Below the pieces are notes generated by a model. The model was not told where the DNA came from, did not search any database, and saw nothing but the letters and a program-made list of their open reading frames with translations. Positions 25,770 to 35,119 of a stretch of DNA of 64,000 bases are shown piece by piece (position 1 is the stretch's first letter; every line of letters begins with the position of its first letter). Source of the DNA: Rachycentron canadum (taxonomy: Eukaryota; Chordata; Actinopteri; Carangiformes; Rachycentridae); assembly GCA_038496675.1 (NCBI GenBank), contig CM076659.1, positions 21,829,641 to 21,893,640 of the forward strand. The letters run 5' to 3'. A program made the position numbers and the translations under genes.

Positions 25770-26339
25770 TTCATTTATTCACTATTTACTTACTCAAAAG
25801 TTTTTTTTCTCCCCAAAAAAAAGAGAAAAGAAAAAGTTTTGATTGTCTTTTTTTTTCCTTGATTGTCTCAAAATTCATAAATAATAATTAACCCTGTAAG
25901 TCCACCCCCCCCCCTCCCCTTTACCTCAATACTGATGAGTATACACTGACAAATAGAATTTAAATACATTGTACAATAAATACAAAACATAAATAAAAGA
26001 CTCAAAGAAAGTACTGAAAATCTTTGTACAAGATATAAATAGCTTGAAATATACTTATAGCGTTACCTTTGGCAAGTCTAGTTTACAGTTGTACAACCCG
26101 CGGGTAACAAAAGTTTGTCCCTTTTTCAGTAAAACGCGAACAAAAATCATCAAAATAAACCCGTTGCACTTGGGGGCGGAATATGGCCAGAAAGGTTTGA
26201 CTTCATATATATATTTTTTGCGATCAGAGTTTGATATTCAGGCCTACCACGCTTTGCCCTCAACGTGACGTCTATTGTGCGTCCTCGTCCCGGTGCCATC
26301 GACGAAGGGGTGAGGGTGATGAGGGAGGGAGGGGTGACT
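25770..26339 (-). other. Probable foxg1 3' UTR
   Basis: AT-rich, non-coding DNA directly after the foxg1 TGA. Canonical AATAAA signals on the minus strand lie at 25774-25779 and 25672-25677, giving a 3' UTR of roughly 0.55-0.7 kb. It holds a 7-mer match for the miR-200b/429 seed (25928-25934) and a 6-mer match for the miR-9 seed (26067-26072). The exact end cannot be fixed without transcript data. Confidence 0.55.
25774..25779 (-). terminator. Candidate polyadenylation signal of foxg1
   Basis: TTTATT on the plus strand reads AATAAA on the foxg1 strand, 561 bases past the stop codon. A second AATAAA lies at 25672-25677. Which one is used is unknown. Confidence 0.4.
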
Positions 26340-27660
26340 TCAGTTTAGGAAAGCGTTTGGTGTCACCCTCTTTTGATGGGATAGCATCCCGGGAAACCCC
26401 GCGGACACGCCCGGGGAGAAGGCCGGTAGAGAGCTGTTTCTGAGAGAGTCCGAGAGCAGGGACTGCGGGGAGCTGCTGGTCGTCAGGCCGCCGAACCCCG
26501 GTGCGCCCTGCTGGAGGTGCGGCGGCGGAGGAGGCGGCGGAGGCGGCGGACCTCCTCCCGGCGGCCCCGGTGTCGCCGCTGCAGCGTGTTGGGTCCCTGA
26601 GACAAAATACCCGGCAGTCTGTCCAGAGAGCAGTCCAACCGGCGATGTGCTCATCCCATAAGTGTTCGTCAAGCCCAGCGCCCCGGCGGCCGACCCGCCG
26701 AGGATGGACCGCCCCAGGTCCCCGTTGCTCAGCTGCTCCACCGCGGGCAGCAGCGACCCGTAGCCGGCCGCCTGGTTCAAAAACCCGGGTGAGGATCCGT
26801 TATAGTGCGGGTGATGGTGGTGGTGGTGGTGCAGGGAGAGAAACGGAGAGATCTGCCAGTAGAGCGGGTTGTTCGCCCGCTCGTTAATCCCCAAGCCGAG
26901 AGGAGCGAAGCGCAGCCCGCGCTTCATCGCCAGTTTGCCCCGGGAGGTGGCGGAGCGCCGTCGGAGCTTCCCGGTTGTCCCCCCGATGAAAACGTCGTCG
27001 CTACTCGGGTCCAGCATCCAGTAGTTCCCCTTCCCCGGGTCGTCGTAGTGCCGGGGCACCTTAACGAAGCACTTATTGAGGCTGAGGTTGTGGCGGATGG
27101 AGTTCTGCCAGCCCTGCTTGTGCTCGCGGTAATAGGGGAAGTTTTTCATGATAAACTCGTAAATGCCGTTGAGCGTGAGCCGCTTCTCGGGGCTCTGCCT
27201 GATGGCCATCATGATCAGGGCGTTGTAGCTGAACGGAGGCTTGTCGTATTTCCCGTTTTTCCCGCTATTATTACCGTTAGTACTCTGCTCCTGTGTTGCC
27301 TTTGCGCCGTCCCCTCCTCCGCCTCCTCCTCCGTCCTCCTCCTCTTCCCCCTGCTCCTCCTTACCCGGCTTCTCCGGGTCCAAAGCCGCGGCCGTGGAGT
27401 CCACCTCTGGGGGGTCTAGAGACTTCTCACAGTCGGAGCCCGGTGAGGGAGACAGAGTCCCGGGGATACCGGCGACCGCGGCCGCGGCGGCGGCAGCAGC
27501 AGCAACGGAGTCCGGTCTGTCGCACTTGGAGGGCAGCAGGAGGCTCTTGATGCTGAAGGAGGAGGACCGGTGGACGGTCGGCGGCTCTTTTACATCCTCC
27601 ATGCCCGGTGGCGGCTCTCCCAAAAAACGAGGAATAAATAATAACAAAAAATAATAACAA
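26250..27660. promoter_or_regulatory. CpG island covering the foxg1 coding exon
   Basis: The stretch is GC-rich and dense in CpG, in sharp contrast with the AT-rich DNA on the 3' side (below 26250). Single-exon forkhead genes often lie inside such islands. The island explains the many long open frames on the opposite strand here, which are low-complexity artefacts. Confidence 0.7.
26340..27602 (-). CDS. foxg1: FOXG1-type forkhead transcription factor (teleost foxg1 paralogue), single coding exon
   Basis: FOXG1 (BF-1) proteins are nuclear forkhead repressors that pattern the telencephalon and keep neural progenitors cycling, working with Groucho/TLE. The reading frame encodes 420 aa. Residues 16-23 (FSIKSLLL) form an eh1-like Groucho-binding motif. 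Residues 34-42 are nine Ala; 82-90 are acidic, followed by seven Gly. The forkhead domain spans about 121-216, starting KPPFSYNALIMMAIRQSPEK, with recognition helix GWQNSIRHNLSLN at 164-176 (Asn167 and His171 present) and the FOXG1-specific tail around DDVFIGGTTGKLRRR. The C-terminal half has His7 (258-264), the FOXG1-like LLSGQTAGYF (324-332 region) and Pro10 (352-361). Start: ATG at 27602 is the first ATG in frame, with G at -3 and +4; a 26-codon open extension upstream has only a GTG. Length is below human FOXG1 (489 aa) because the long His/Pro/Gln N-terminus is missing. The tail differs from canonical foxg1a, so I infer an additional teleost copy; linkage to acyp2 makes foxg1c the likeliest name, but the suffix is not proven. 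Confidence 0.96.
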   Translation of the reverse strand: MEDVKEPPTVHRSSSFSIKSLLLPSKCDRPDSVAAAAAAAAAVAGIPGTLSPSPGSDCEKSLDPPEVDSTAAALDPEKPGKEEQGEEEEDGGGGGGGDGAKATQEQSTNGNNSGKNGKYDKPPFSYNALIMMAIRQSPEKRLTLNGIYEFIMKNFPYYREHKQGWQNSIRHNLSLNKCFVKVPRHYDDPGKGNYWMLDPSSDDVFIGGTTGKLRRRSATSRGKLAMKRGLRFAPLGLGINERANNPLYWQISPFLSLHHHHHHHPHYNGSSPGFLNQAAGYGSLLPAVEQLSNGDLGRSILGGSAAGALGLTNTYGMSTSPVGLLSGQTAGYFVSGTQHAAAATPGPPGGGPPPPPPPPPPHLQQGAPGFGGLTTSSSPQSLLSDSLRNSSLPAFSPGVSAGFPGMLSHQKRVTPNAFLN

Positions 27661-27782
27661 ACTACTCCAAGCTCGTCCACCTCCGTTATCCGGGCTGGAA
27701 ACGAAAGAGACAGAGAGGAGAGAGAAAGGATGGTCAGGATGAGAGATGCATGGATGGAGAAGTGGATAGAGAGAAAAGAGAC

Positions 27783-27820
<38 letters not shown>

Positions 27821-28035
27821 GGAGAGAGAGCGTGGCTTGGATGTAGAGAAATTAGTAATTAAGGAGGTTCCGACTCGCGGCTACATCAGGGAGAGGAGGA
27901 GCTTCTCCAAGTTGGTGATTTTGTCAACAAATCCTCTTTTCTGCTTCTTCCTCTCCGTCCTCCTGTCTCCAAACTGAGCCCGACGACCTTTAATGTCTCC
28001 AATAACGCAAACCTGTCATTTTTATCTGCTCCACG

Positions 28036-28038
<3 letters not shown>

Positions 28039-28074
<36 letters not shown>
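28039..28074. repeat. (TC)n microsatellite upstream of foxg1
   Basis: 18 TC units about 440 bases upstream of the foxg1 ATG. With the (GA)n run at 27785-27815 it forms two homopurine-homopyrimidine tracts of opposite polarity. Confidence 0.95.
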
Positions 28075-28076
<2 letters not shown>

Positions 28077-28318
28077 GGTATTTACGCGCGTGCACTTCTC
28101 CCTAAATTCGCTCGTGCGATTGTGCCGCGCGTCATGTGCCCTCCTCCCTGTGCGTGTGTGCCCACAATCCCGTCCAGAGTTTGTGCGTAAAGGCGCGCGT
28201 CTTGTTGTGTGCGCGCCCGTGCGTGTGCGTAAAAGCGCAGGGCAGCGACCACGGCTTTGTTTTCTCAGCGACAATAATAGTCTGAATTCATGTGGGCAAA
28301 CACAGCGCGAGCACGCTC

Positions 28319-28320
<2 letters not shown>

Positions 28321-28353
<33 letters not shown>

Positions 28354-28388
28354 AGGTTTTTTTTTTTTTTTTGGGGGGGGGGGGGGGG
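28321..28388. repeat. (TG)15 followed by T16 and G16 runs
   Basis: (TG)n at 28321-28350, then T16 (28357-28372) directly joined to G16 (28373-28388). The G16 run is quadruplex-capable and prone to sequencing error. Confidence 0.95.
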
Positions 28389-29260
28389 CGCTATTGTCTA
28401 CTAATAAAAATCATTGTGCCGGACAGGAAACACACACAGCCGAAAGGCGGGAGGTCGGTTGCTGGAACCAGAGCGCCTCCTGTCGGTATCAGTCAGTACT
28501 GCAGCACAAAGAGGCCTGTTTACTGTCTGACGAGTCTAAAGTAACTAATAATAATAATAATATACAGTATTACAAATAATGACAATGACATGGTAATAAT
28601 TACCAGCTCTTCATTAATGTTAATGAATATAGAAAGTGATCCATGGGCTCAGACACTGAGCTCGGTCCTCGCTCCCGGGACAACATAGGGATCTAAACCC
28701 TGTTATAATGAAAAACAAGAAGCACATGAGCAGTGCAGCATCCTACAGCCTATAACTGATCAGGACCAGCATTTTATCAAAACAAAAAATTCAAACACAT
28801 AATGATAAAAACAATCATTTAAAAAAAAAAAACAAGAAAAAACGACGGTTCCGTTCATCATTTTGGTCAGATTTCACCAATTAATATAACATAAAATAGA
28901 GTTCTGTAAATGGTCGAATAGTGCGTGTGCGTGTGTGTCTGTGTGTCTGTGTGTGTGTGCGCGTGTGTGTGTGTGTGTGTGAAGCTGCTGCTCTCTTGTC
29001 TGTCCGCCTCGGGAGTCCCGCTGGAGCTGAGCTGTCTGAGGGTTTTCACATCAGAGGGGCCAGATCTTTGTAGGAGGCGCAGAGGTGAACATTTTATCCT
29101 GAAACTCGAGCACGAGGCCGCTGCACACAGAGGCCTCGCGGCGCCGACGCTCCTCGGCCGAGCCCGCGGGCCACAGAGGGAGGCCCTCATTACTGGCGCG
29201 TGCGCCTCTTTGTTCCCAGACAGTAATGAATCAGTGGAGCCTTATGTTCCACCACAACAC

Positions 29261-29310
<50 letters not shown>
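29261..29310. repeat. (TTA)n microsatellite
   Basis: About 16 TTA units; the sequence on its left looks conserved, see findings. Confidence 0.95.
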
Positions 29311-29311
<1 letters not shown>

Positions 29312-29479
29312 CCCCTTCAACGCACCGCCTGGCGAGCGCGTTCAAGGCCCAAATCGAGCGCTCCTAAAGGGGCCTGTGCAGGTGAGGGCGGCTCTGTCTG
29401 TGGATCCCGCTGCCTGAAGAATGAATGGATCCATTTCTGCACGTCGCCGTGCTCGCGAGACCCCACGTGAGTTCATTAT

Positions 29480-30673
29480 TTTACATTTAACTGGGTCCAA
29501 ATGTGAAACTATATCGCGCCGCAGACGTGGAGAACAAATAACACTCTTGGCCCCAGTGGACGAAGAAATGTTTGGATCCTTACGCCTTTGAGACTTAAAC
29601 AGAAGACTACAGTGCTGTGTGTTATGTTATTAATAATACACATTATAGGACATTATTATTAATGTACTGTGTCAGTGTGCAGCAGGCGTCAGACACTACA
29701 GGTTAGTTTAGTAGTAAATGATGAACTTTATGTATCAGGTCCTCATGTGTTGGTGGAGATGACATTTCAAATTGTAGCAGATGTGTGAAGCATGAAATGA
29801 AAACCTCTGAACTCATACACGAGCAAGTCTCAGCAGCTAAACACTCGTTTCCTAAAGCTAGGTGTTGGCACAGGGTCCCTCTTCAGGACCTGGTTCAGAT
29901 GATAAACTGGACCTGCTCAGGCCCTCCTGTGTGTTATAGCTGTATTTTCATGACTGACTGTCATTAGGTCTGGAGCTCCATGGGCATCTGGAGTCCTGCC
30001 CGGCTGCTAATCCAGTCCTGGTCCTGGTCCTGGTCCTGGCTGAGGAGCCATTACAGCTGTGAGCTCTTTTAGACATATGATGTAAATGGCAGCTCTACTC
30101 ATTCAGATGCATGTTCCACACCACAATAATGATTTAATACTGGAATCAAAACAAGAGACCTGACACAGGTCTGCAGCCAAACTGAGTCAAAGACACATTT
30201 AAATCACAAATACAGTTTGAACTGTTGCTCATCGAACCTCTTCATGTTCTGTCACATCTGAAAGGGTTAGTTTATTCAGTGAGATTCAACTAACAAGTCA
30301 GTTATTTCCTGAGCTAATCAATGGAAATGTAGTTGGTTATTATTCTAATAATCTAATAATAACTATTAATCAATAGTTATTTTCACAATAATTTCTTCAT
30401 TGCTGTTTTTTTTCTGTTGGTTCATTTGGTCAAAGTTTAAAATACTTGATGTTCATTTTTATGCTTTATTGTTTACTGTCACATTATGACCAGAAACATG
30501 CTTTAACATCAAATGTGCAAATATTATTTGTACAGATTTTATGAGCTGCGTTAACTGACACACAGAGCGAAGTGATCACTGTTTGTTTACAGTCACTGCA
30601 GATTGTGTATGACAACAGAGCTGAAATCCAGATTACACACACACACACTCACACACTCACACACACACACACA

Positions 30674-30732
<59 letters not shown>

Positions 30733-31170
30733 CTTCCTCCTCCAATCTGCCATATTAAATCTCTGCTGTGTTTTAGTGGCAGATGGTGTTTCTGTTTAAC
30801 TGGATCTCAACCTCTAACAAAGGCTCTGTTCAGACTGAGTTTAGACACATTGAACAATTAATTTATTATCATTGGTTATGATAATGCAGTTACAGGTGAG
30901 TTGTTTAGCTTAGGGTCAAACACTATTTTCACCTGGAGACACGTCACAAATTAGTGAATAGAGAAAGAAATTGAATAAAAATTTATAATGAGACCTGTTC
31001 TAAAGTTTTATTCCTAAATGAGACTTACACAGGAACATGTGACTGCACTCAGAGCCTCAGCAGACAGTGTTGTCAGTGTTGCTGATGCTGTTCACTGTGC
31101 TCTTACACTGATGATCAGGGCTTAAACATTCAGCACTGAGCTTGCAACGTCAGACGAAAATGTCCATGCT
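29480..31170. other. Intergenic; no gene seen
   Basis: Ordinary AT-rich DNA with a short TCCTGG tandem at 30006-30040 and the (AC)n array. Confidence 0.55.
30635..30729. repeat. (AC)n microsatellite
   Basis: 95 bases of AC with a few TC interruptions on the left. Confidence 0.95.
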
Positions 31171-31174
31171 CATT

Positions 31175-31262
31175 ACCTGCTTATCCTGTGCAGGGTCGTG
31201 GGGGCTGGACCCTGTTGGACTGGGGGAGAGGCAGAATTCACTCTGGACAGGTTCCCAGTCCA
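31175..31262 (-). repeat. Short repeat family R3, tail fragment (inverted)
   Basis: CTGCTTATCCTGTGCAGGGT, GGGGGAGAGGCAGAATTCAC and TGGACAGGTTCCCAGTCCAT are the R3 tail read backwards. It ends exactly where the Tc1-like remnant begins. Confidence 0.7.
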
Positions 31263-32000
31263 TCACATTATCCTGCTAAAAGAGGCCACTGCCATTAGGG
31301 AAGACTGTTTCCATGAAGGGGGGGACTTGGTCTGAACCATGTTTAGGGAGGTGGGACGAGTCAAAGGAACATCCACATGAATGGACCCAAGGTTTCCCAG
31401 CAGAACATTGTCCACAGCATCACAGTGACTCCACCAGCTCTTCTTCCCATAATGCATCCTGGTGTCATGTCTTCCCCAGGTGAGAGACACACACACACAC
31501 ACCCAACCATCCACATGATGTAAAAGAAAACCTGATCCCACAGACCAGACCACCTTCTTCATTGCTCCATGGTCCAGTTCTGATGCTCCTGTGTCCATTG
31601 TAGGATCTTCTGGTGGTGGACAGGGGTCAGCATGGACACCCTGACCGGTCTGAGGCTACACAGTCCCATAAACAACAAACTGTGAGGCTCTGTGTTCTGA
31701 CACCTTTCTATCAGAACCAGCATGAACTTCTTCAGCAGTCTGAGCTCCAGTAGCTCTTCTGTTGGATCAGACCACACGATCCAGCCTTCACTCCCCACCA
31801 CCATCACTGAGCCCTGACCCCTGACCCTGTCTGTGGTCCAGTGGTTCTCCCTCCTTGGACCACTTCTGGTAGGTCCTGGCCACTGCAGCCCAGGAACATC
31901 CCACAGAGCTGCAGTGTTGGAGAAGCTCTGACTCAGTCGTCACATCACAGTTTGGTCAAAGTCAAAGTCCCTCACATCCTCACACTTGACCATTTTTCCT
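31258..32000 (-). pseudogene. Decayed Tc1-like transposase
   Basis: Cut-and-paste DNA transposase remnant read on the minus strand. Recognisable pieces are PVRVSMLTPVHHQK and EHQNWTMEQ (31559-31660 region) and, in another frame, SGFLLHHVDGWV, then VDNVLLGNLGSIHVDVPLTR (31330-31500). These match the catalytic-core region of a widespread fish Tc1-like family. The helix-turn-helix end lies near 31860-31990. The C-terminal part with the last catalytic acidic residue is cut off at about 31260. An (AC)n expansion at 31488-31502 sits inside it. Frameshifts and stops make it non-functional. Confidence 0.85.
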
Positions 32001-32019
32001 GCTTGTTGGTTTTTTAAAA

Positions 32020-32425
32020 CCAGAAGAAACCATATTTGGAGGAGAAGGTGGAGCTGAGGAGGAGTGAGGGGTGGAACTGACCTGCTCTGTACTCTGTCCT
32101 GATTGGGTGGTAGAGTCTGTCAATCACACAGTTACCACGCCTCCTAATTCATCCCCTGCTTTATGGTCTATTTTCCTCTAAATGTACCATCATTTAAAAA
32201 ATGAACATGTTGTATTGAAGACTTGAAACTAGAGACTGAGACCATAAACTCATTAGAAAACATTTACTGAGCTAATAAATCAAGGGAGAAGTAGGGACAT
32301 TTTCCCATAGACTTCAATACAATCTGACTTCTTTAACAACCAGTGTAGTCGCCCCCTGATGGTCATTAGAGAGGATGAAGGTTTAAGGCTCTTCAGCCTT
32401 GGCTTCACTTTTCAGAGTTTACCAC
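32020..32425 (-). repeat. Dispersed repeat family R2, longest copy
   Basis: On the minus strand it starts near GGCTTCACTTT/GTGAAGCC and contains TAATGACCATCAGGGGGCGA, TAGACCATAAAGCAGGGGAT and, at its end, the CTCCTCCTCAGCTCCACCTT stretch. Copies: 14315-14570 (plus) and 41200-41275 (minus, end only). Non-coding; probably a non-autonomous transposon. Confidence 0.8.
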
Positions 32426-32439
32426 CATAGACAGTCTGT

Positions 32440-32552
32440 GATATACACATACACAAGTATATATGCATGCACATATAAATACATACGCAGACATACACAC
32501 ACACACACACACACATACGCACATGCACAAAGGGCATATATATATATATACA
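32440..32552. repeat. Degenerate (AC/AT)n low-complexity block
   Basis: ATACACATACACAAG-type words, then a pure (AC) run at about 32495-32514 and an (AT) run at about 32537-32550. Confidence 0.85.
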
Positions 32553-33999
32553 GTATATACTGTTGAATTAGACCTAATGAACTGGCAGCTAATTACTGTT
32601 TCACAGTGCTTTGGTTGGTCCACTCTGCGCCCACACCCTCAACACCAGGGGTCAGCTGAAGTGGGCCGACAACACCTAAAGATGAACGTATATCAGCTCA
32701 TATGAGCCCAATCAAACTAAACTCCCTAAAATAACCTTCAGTGGCTTTGAGCTTGTAATGGCGGACTGGACTCCCTGGTGTCTCCTTTAGTTCCACTCTC
32801 ACAGAAGAACCCTGCTGAACTCCTCCTGCTCTGTTCCCTGCTGCAGCTCCACAGTCGGACAGTTTCAGCCGTGGTCGGCAGTGTCAGTTTTTCCGCTGCT
32901 CGCCACCAGCTGCACAGATTACAGCACTGTTGCCAAAACAGCACAAGTATTTATGAGCAGCTTTTTAAGAGTTAGATTATCAAGAGTCTGGTCTCACAAA
33001 ACATGAACTTGGCTGACTCCCCGTTCACTCGCCAGCTATCATGATCTCTTGGCTGAGGACGGGGGACAGAAACCTGATGTCACCTCCCTGCTCTCCCGCT
33101 GCTACAGTACATCCCCCTGTCGTCCAAACCTCAGGACCAACTGCTGCTCTCAAGAAGGAAACAAATCACGTTGAAGGTTTGACCTATTATTGATTTCACC
33201 TGTGAAATCCAATTTAGGAGCAGACACTGGAGGAAGGAGCTTTAAAGCTCCAGCTGAGGATTCAGCTCAGCACTGGGGAGGCTGGGTTTCATTTCTGAGG
33301 AGCAAGAGTCAGACACAACTCCAGTTAGAAGATAAACCAACACTTGTACAGCTTCTTTCACTCTGTGTATGTTCATCTCTCAGTACTTCCCTCCTCCGTC
33401 TGTGGCTCTTCACTCAGCAGTTCACTAATATTTAGTTTCATTCTTAAAACAGTCCCAGAAATCAACCAAACCAGCTGTTCACTCCAGTTTGTAACAAACA
33501 GGAAGATATAGTGCAACTATTTCATCAGTGGATTAATCCACATTTGGTGCTCTAGTGAGTATTTGGGGCAGCAGGACGAAATCCTGCAGAGCAACAGCAT
33601 GAGTCACTGATGTGCTGGTGATGGCAGCTTCTGACAGAAACCCCTTCAGGAAGTAACTGCACCTTTTAATATTGGTGGATCTAATGTATGAATATGCAGA
33701 TTAGACCCACCCATATCTCCACCCACCCCTCAGCTGCTGGCCTGCAGCTCCACCTCTGCTCTCAAAGTGGTAATATGGAGTATGATATCGGTACGATGTA
33801 TGAAACCCTGGATGTCTGAACCTGTTTGTCTGCTCTTTGTTCCCCAGTTCGGTGCTTTCTTGCTCATACATCAGGAGTAGTATTCCTACTTTCCATCTAT
33901 TTTAAATACAGTGAGAATTAAAGCATTCTATTCTGTTCTATTATGTGAAGTGTTGATATTCATATATATTTCAAAGGTTTCCTCTCTAAGAGTGATTCA

Positions 34000-34480
34000 T
34001 GTCTTCTGATTGGCTGACTGTTTTTTGAGTGATGTATAGCATCTTGACAAAACTTGCCACTAAATGTAAATGGCGACAAAATGAATTGAACTAAAATACT
34101 CAGTTATTTTAGAAAAATAATTTGCTTTAACTACTGGTCTTTAACATTAATGTCCTTAGAAATGTTGTGTAATGATTTATTGACTTCCTGTCTTGTAGCG
34201 TCCTAGCTAAGGGACAGAATGAGCACTTGTTGTTTTGTTGTTTATACAAGTTAAAACAACAACAACAAAAAAACAATGGAAAAACAATTGATGCATCAAG
34301 GTGATCAATGCTGGTTGTGTGACTGAGGGTAGTGAATTTGTGACATCACAAAGTACAGGAAGTCCTGAGGCTGGTTTTAAGGCTCAGTGTCTGAAAACAG
34401 GCTGTGAGCATTTCTCTGTGGACTGAGACCTTAGATACTTTCACTGAATTAATATAGAACCTGGACCTGATTTACTGAGA
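34000..34480 (-). repeat. Dispersed repeat family R1, copy C (inverted)
   Basis: Read on the minus strand it matches copies A and B: the AAATGCTCACAGCCTGTTTT core lies at about 34397-34416 and the GTGATGTCAC core at about 34339-34348. The far end carries CAGTCAGCCAATCAGAAGA, also present at 17220-17238, suggesting a further fragment there. Confidence 0.7.
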
Positions 34481-35079
34481 ATAACATTTATATTGGTGCC
34501 CCTGCTAATTTATTAGAGGGAACACACTGCCTATGTGAGACGCACAAGACACATGACAACGTCATGTAAAAATAGACAGAGAAAAGACGTGTTGACAGGC
34601 ATTTTGGCATCATTCCAGCAGTCCCAGCCAACTTTAGTCCATGTCAAGGCTGAACCTAATAGATGTGACAGACAAGAAAAAAATATAGAAAAGTATATTT
34701 CTGACCATTTTATTAGCTGCATACATATCGTTGAAATAAATTTGCTGTTAAAATGAAGAGAAATCCAACATACAGGTATCTCGCTAACTCCGTGTCAGAG
34801 CTGGCAGCAACAGACGCAGCAGACACACAGTAGCTGCAATGTTCTGCAGGCAGTGTGTTACGCCAGACATACTGGATGGTCTGTAAAACTGACACAGGAA
34901 CAGTAAAGACATATCATCATCATTGGAGACAATATTCATGCAAATCAACCTATAGTAAAGAAAATTCTATTAAACTACAATCACATTTTTTCTTTATGTG
35001 ATTAACAGATATTATTGGTCTTTGGTCAAAATTATTATCTTCTATTTTTCCAAAGGTAAAGCCAGTAAAGATTTCCTTT

Positions 35080-35119
35080 GTGTGTGTGTGTGTGTGTGTG
35101 TATGTGTGTGTGTGTGTGA
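35080..35119. repeat. (TG)n microsatellite
   Basis: 20 TG units with one TA interruption. Confidence 0.9.

Larger units (their letters stand above)
20906..25770. other. AT-rich desert beyond the foxg1 3' end; no gene seen
   Basis: A- and T-rich runs and four (CA/TG) microsatellites. More complex stretches at 23510-23650 and 24765-24905 could be foxg1 control elements. Confidence 0.6.
27603..29470 (-). promoter_or_regulatory. foxg1 5' region: UTR and promoter, GC-rich blocks plus simple repeats
   Basis: Upstream of the foxg1 ATG lie a purine-rich block (27660-27840), a (GA)n run at 27785-27815, a forkhead-like inverted motif at 27920-27931, a (TC)n run at 28039-28074, and a CpG-dense, alternating purine-pyrimidine block at 28080-28260. 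A second CpG-dense block lies at 29080-29470. No clear TATA or CCAAT box sits close to the start codon, so the transcription start is not placed. Confidence 0.5.

Noticed and set aside
26501..27654. Several long plus-strand open frames opposite foxg1
   Set aside because: They are Arg-, Pro- or Ala-rich shadows of the GC-rich coding exon with no recognisable domain.
27603..27680. N-terminal extension of the foxg1 frame by 26 codons
   Set aside because: The extension opens with GTG rather than ATG, is Phe/Leu/Tyr-rich and unlike any FOXG1; the ATG at 27602 has good context and leads directly into the eh1-like motif region.
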